Virus record (IMG/VR): IMGVR_UViG_3300043409_002109
Span: 1 to 64,000 of that record
Strand: one strand, 5' to 3'
Length of the DNA: 64,000 nt
From: a virus
The translations under genes and the position numbers were made by a program. Positions 62,434-64,000 of this stretch are shown here, one piece after another. The first letter of the stretch is position 1. Each line of letters starts with the position of its first letter. The notes under the pieces are model-generated. The model was given only the letters and a program-made list of their open reading frames with translations, ran no database searches and had not been told where the DNA came from.

Positions 62434-64000
62434 ATGTCTCTGAAATTAAAAGAAGCAACAGACTTTATTCTGAACGAGAGGAAGGCTGCCCGTAGACGGG
62501 CAGCGGATACCCCACACGTTGAGATAGAAGAGAAGAGGCTAGATAGCCTAGAGCAAAGAACCATTGAGCTGAAGAGCCTCCTAGAGGCTCAGAGATCTAT
62601 TCGTGGCGGGGGGCTAATGACCTCTGCCAGTGAAGTGAACTTTATCAAGAATGCGAAATATCAGGCAGCCCTAATGGCTGACAAGACGAACACTCTGGGA
62701 GAGAGAATCCAGCACAATGTTCACGAAGGCTTTTCTATCATTGAGGGGATAGAGAGATCCCTTGCCTCTCTTGAATCAGATATAAAAGAGAGTGAGCTTG
62801 AGTTTAAGAACGGCTACACAAAGGTTCATTTTAATAGCTTCGTTCGACACATAGACATGGATGAGGATTTTGAAACCACCCCTGTCCGAAGGGATCCTAA
62901 AACAGACATCCCTTACATCTCTAGTAGTATCTGTGAGATTGTTCCTGGAGTAGGCGTTACCCTTCCTTTGCTTCACGAAGAATCTATAGCATTCATTGAT
63001 GCAAGTTTAGTCTCAGAAGGTACGGACCGAGGGGATACAGAGAATCCCCTGATTCAAACAAGCCCAAGGAATGTGCTCTTACCTAATGGCTTGTTTAGAT
63101 ACTACATTGTGAAGAGAGAGTTCGATGAGACTTCGCGTCTATACAAGGCTGGAGATGTGACTTGTACTTTGCAACTTGAACTCTCTGGACTGCAGCTTAT
63201 TAACACACTAGTTATAGAGCCAGTATCTAGTTCAAGTATCTTCCTGACTAATCTTAAATGTGTCTCTGATAATGGAACAGAGATAACTATTGAAATAGAG
63301 CCCCAAGAGTTAATAAAAAAGACCACTCTTCTTTTTGGCGCTATTCGAGCTAGGTATATAATCTTCACCTTTAAGCAGTATGCTCCGGTAGAGCGCACCC
63401 AAATCTCTATGGGTAATAGTTATGCAGAGAAATTCAACGAACTGTTAGAGTCATCTGGGCTCACCCCGACTCTTTCTGAAAGCAAAGAGCTTGTCTATGG
63501 GGCGGCTTATGACTTCTCTTTGAAATCCATTAAAGGCTTTTTCAGAGAATACAACTCCACAGGCGTCTTTACTTCAGGTCCCATTCGCGCGAAGAACCTG
63601 ATTTCATTATCTTTAAATGAGAATACCGAGACTCCTAGCTATGTAGAAGATCAGTACCTGTATGGCAACACTATTGAAACGCCCTCTATAGAGAGATATG
63701 TTCACGCAGATGTGAAGACTCCTACAGGGCAGCTTTGTGTTACTGGGTTAATCCCGCTGAGAGATAGTTCGAACCTGCAGAATGAGTCTTTGCCTTTGTT
63801 CGGAAAGATATCTCGCCTAAAGTTTTTCCCAGATATATATAAGGACCTTTCTAAAGGGCGCTGTACAGCTACTTATAACGGGAGTCTTAATCTCTGGGTT
63901 GTTACTTGTGCAGATGGTATACCTGGATTGAGTTCCAAGACCACAGGAGTCCTTTATACTGACAGTGACCTTAGGTTCATTGGCGCAGATGGATCGGAGC
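62434..64000 (+). CDS. Distal tail protein, cut by the window edge
   Basis: An ORF that begins at the ATG at 62434, three bases after the previous stop, and stays open for 522 codons to the end of the window, so its C-terminus is missing. The N-terminal 125 residues are charged and helical, probably a coiled coil (ERKAARRRAADTPHVEIEEK and following heptads), and the remainder is beta-rich, with a polar surface. This is the form of a fibre or tail-tip protein: coiled-coil stalk followed by beta domains. Antisense ORFs in this stretch are shadows. No family recognised. Confidence 0.65.
   Translation, partial: MSLKLKEATDFILNERKAARRRAADTPHVEIEEKRLDSLEQRTIELKSLLEAQRSIRGGGLMTSASEVNFIKNAKYQAALMADKTNTLGERIQHNVHEGFSIIEGIERSLASLESDIKESELEFKNGYTKVHFNSFVRHIDMDEDFETTPVRRDPKTDIPYISSSICEIVPGVGVTLPLLHEESIAFIDASLVSEGTDRGDTENPLIQTSPRNVLLPNGLFRYYIVKREFDETSRLYKAGDVTCTLQLELSGLQLINTLVIEPVSSSSIFLTNLKCVSDNGTEITIEIEPQELIKKTTLLFGAIRARYIIFTFKQYAPVERTQISMGNSYAEKFNELLESSGLTPTLSESKELVYGAAYDFSLKSIKGFFREYNSTGVFTSGPIRAKNLISLSLNENTETPSYVEDQYLYGNTIETPSIERYVHADVKTPTGQLCVTGLIPLRDSSNLQNESLPLFGKISRLKFFPDIYKDLSKGRCTATYNGSLNLWVVTCADGIPGLSSKTTGVLYTDSDLRFIGADGSE

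Noticed and set aside
1-64000. CRISPR arrays, insertion sequences and tRNA genes
   Set aside because: No regularly spaced repeats, no transposase-like ORF and no convincing tRNA were seen anywhere in the window.

Overview
The window looks like the structural (late) half of the genome of a large contractile-tailed bacteriophage (myovirus). From about 2.7 kb to the right edge every convincing gene is on the plus strand, genes abut or overlap by 1-11 bases (TAATG and ATGA junctions are common), and the order is the classical packaging - head - neck - sheath/tube - tape measure - hub - baseplate - distal tail order. A tail sheath, several tube-like proteins and baseplate proteins of the gp25 and J types show that the tail is contractile. 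Very long genes (1023, 1345, 1738 and 3014 codons) and the loose packing of functions suggest a big, possibly jumbo, genome. Nothing in the window identifies the host; Shine-Dalgarno sites of the AGGAG type show only that the host is a bacterium.

Layout. (1) 1-2.3 kb: a GC-rich, gene-poor left arm with a few short minus-strand genes (93-494, 1388-1504, 1631-1801, 2131-2298). Three of them are followed by minus-strand hairpin terminators with T/C-rich tails. Between them lies about 0.9 kb of hairpin-rich sequence without a credible gene and a low-complexity CA/TATG-rich stretch. (2) 2.3-2.7 kb: an AT-rich divergent region with a direct repeat that could be a promoter array. (3) 2.7-5.3 kb: small unknown genes, a holin-like two-helix membrane protein, and a Cys-rich protein with a small-terminase-like C-terminal half. 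(4) 5.3-10.6 kb: a tiny basic ORF followed by a hairpin, then a 1023-residue protein joining a DEDDh exonuclease to a staphylococcal-nuclease-like domain, a Gly/Ala-rich membrane-like protein, an HNH endonuclease, and a small protein resembling a degenerate terminase ATPase domain. (5) 10.6-22.6 kb: terminase large subunit, Gly-rich and helical unknowns, portal, protease-scaffold fusion, an apparently highly expressed protein, and the major capsid protein. (6) 22.7-32.4 kb: Ig-like protein, neck proteins, tail sheath, three tube-like paralogues (with a terminator and promoter after the first), and two chaperone-like genes. (7) 32.4-50.7 kb: two giant tape-measure-type proteins sharing a C-terminal motif, then a 3014-residue hub protein with an M23 peptidase domain. 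(8) 50.7-64 kb: baseplate proteins (gp25-like, J-like) and large beta-rich distal tail proteins, the last cut by the window edge.

How it fits together: the terminase set packages DNA through the portal into a prohead matured by the fused protease-scaffold; neck proteins join the head to a sheath/tube tail whose length is set by the tape-measure proteins; the hub with its peptidase opens the cell wall; and the baseplate and distal proteins handle adsorption and triggering. The double-nuclease fusion, the Gly-rich hydrophobic proteins and the degenerate ATPase-like gene are the least expected parts.
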